This document shows, one piece after another, positions 47,680 to 47,972 of a stretch of 47,972 nucleotides of DNA. The translations under genes were made by a program, and so were the position numbers. The stretch comes from Desulfobacula sp. (GTDB lineage: Bacteria > Desulfobacterota > Desulfobacteria > Desulfobacterales > Desulfobacteraceae). Below the pieces are notes generated by a model. The model was not told where the DNA came from. It made no database searches and worked only from the letters and a program-made list of their open reading frames with translations. The stretch covers positions 1 to 47,972 of the forward strand of contig JAAUSZ010000008.1 in the NCBI GenBank assembly GCA_012031875.1. The letters are read 5' to 3'. Each line of letters starts with the position of its first letter. The first letter of the stretch is position 1.

Positions 47680-47972
47680 ATGAAATATCCAGTAATTATT
47701 CATAAGGATGAGGATACCGGGTATGGGGTAACCCTTCCGGACATCCCGGGGTGTTTCTCCTTGGGGGATACCCTTGATGAAGCTATCCGGAATATCCAGA
47801 CGGCTGTTGAACTGTATTATGACGGTGAAAACATAACGGTTCCACCCCAGGCATCAAAAATTGAAGACCTGGTCAAATCGGATCTTTACACAAAGGACGG
47901 GTTCTGGGTTCTTGCGGATATTGATTTTCCTTTTTGTCTTCTAAAACGGTGCGTATCAATATTACCCTCCCG
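47680..47972 (+). CDS. hicB: HicB antitoxin (partial, frameshifted)
   Basis: HicB antitoxin that neutralises HicA and represses the operon. The N-terminal partial RNase H-fold domain is seen as YPVIIHKDEDTGYGVTLPDI, PGCFSLGDTLDEAIRN and AVELYYDGE. A T is missing in the T4 run 47925-47928; restoring it gives SFLSSKTVRINITLP, the start of a C-terminal ribbon-helix-helix DNA-binding domain that continues past the window edge. So this is a HicB of the RHH type, not the HTH type. The ATG at 47680 has GGAGG 9 nt upstream, within the HicA end. Confidence 0.86.
   Translation, partial: MKYPVIIHKDEDTGYGVTLPDIPGCFSLGDTLDEAIRNIQTAVELYYDGENITVPPQASKIEDLVKSDLYTKDGFWVLADIDFPFCLLKRCVSILPS

Overview
The window looks like chromosome of a sulfate-reducing deltaproteobacterium (Desulfobacterota, probably Desulfobacterales). 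The main clue is a dsrM-type gene (membrane subunit of the sulfite-reductase-linked DsrMKJOP complex) at the left edge, preceded by an RsbRD-N-domain gene, an arrangement typical of sulfate reducers. Supporting clues are a PagL-like lipid A deacylase, LPS/glycan genes, a Gram-negative porin, and GatCA beside argS and mutL. I saw no prophage, transposase, rRNA or CRISPR array.

Layout. 1-1180: dsrM (cut by the edge) and its RsbRD-N partner, minus strand. 1461-2282: pagL, a shared bidirectional terminator, and two tRNA-Ser genes with their own promoter. 2351-7343: surface-glycan genes (DUF6625-like transferase, two FkbM methyltransferases, an O-antigen ligase/polymerase, a GT2). 7568-14376: a housekeeping operon behind a good sigma70 promoter (acidic protein, argS, SPOR protein, gatC, gatA, 64-aa protein, mutL). 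14415-21737: a tight seven-gene minus-strand glycan operon (five glycosyltransferases, a polysaccharide deacetylase-like protein, a histidine phosphatase).

22193-34362: the most unusual region. A minimal FtsX permease, an ABC ATPase, and a ~1600-aa protein that joins a catalytically degenerate M28-peptidase-like ectodomain to a second FtsX permease are followed by two large multi-spanning OPT/DUF6785-type proteins, two proteins of unknown function and a PqqD-fold protein, nearly all tightly packed. I propose it as one envelope system of unknown substrate. 34367-39776 (minus strand) is a partner-switching signalling operon (SpoIIE phosphatase, RsbW-like kinase, STAS protein, cNMP-binding protein) that also contains an ABC exporter whose nucleotide-binding domain carries a ~240-aa insertion.

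40081-45786: lipoprotein, MBOAT acyltransferase, SGNH-like partner, GSCFA protein and a secreted VCBS-repeat protein, suggesting O-acylation of a surface polymer. 45817-47399: porin with strong promoter, a possible 18-codon leader ORF and a terminator-like hairpin. 47456-47972: HicAB toxin-antitoxin locus running off the edge.

Caution: about 21 single-base frameshifts break otherwise well-conserved genes, most of them next to homopolymers. This looks like uncorrected long-read error, so these genes are annotated as their reconstructed full spans and should not be read as real pseudogenes without read support.
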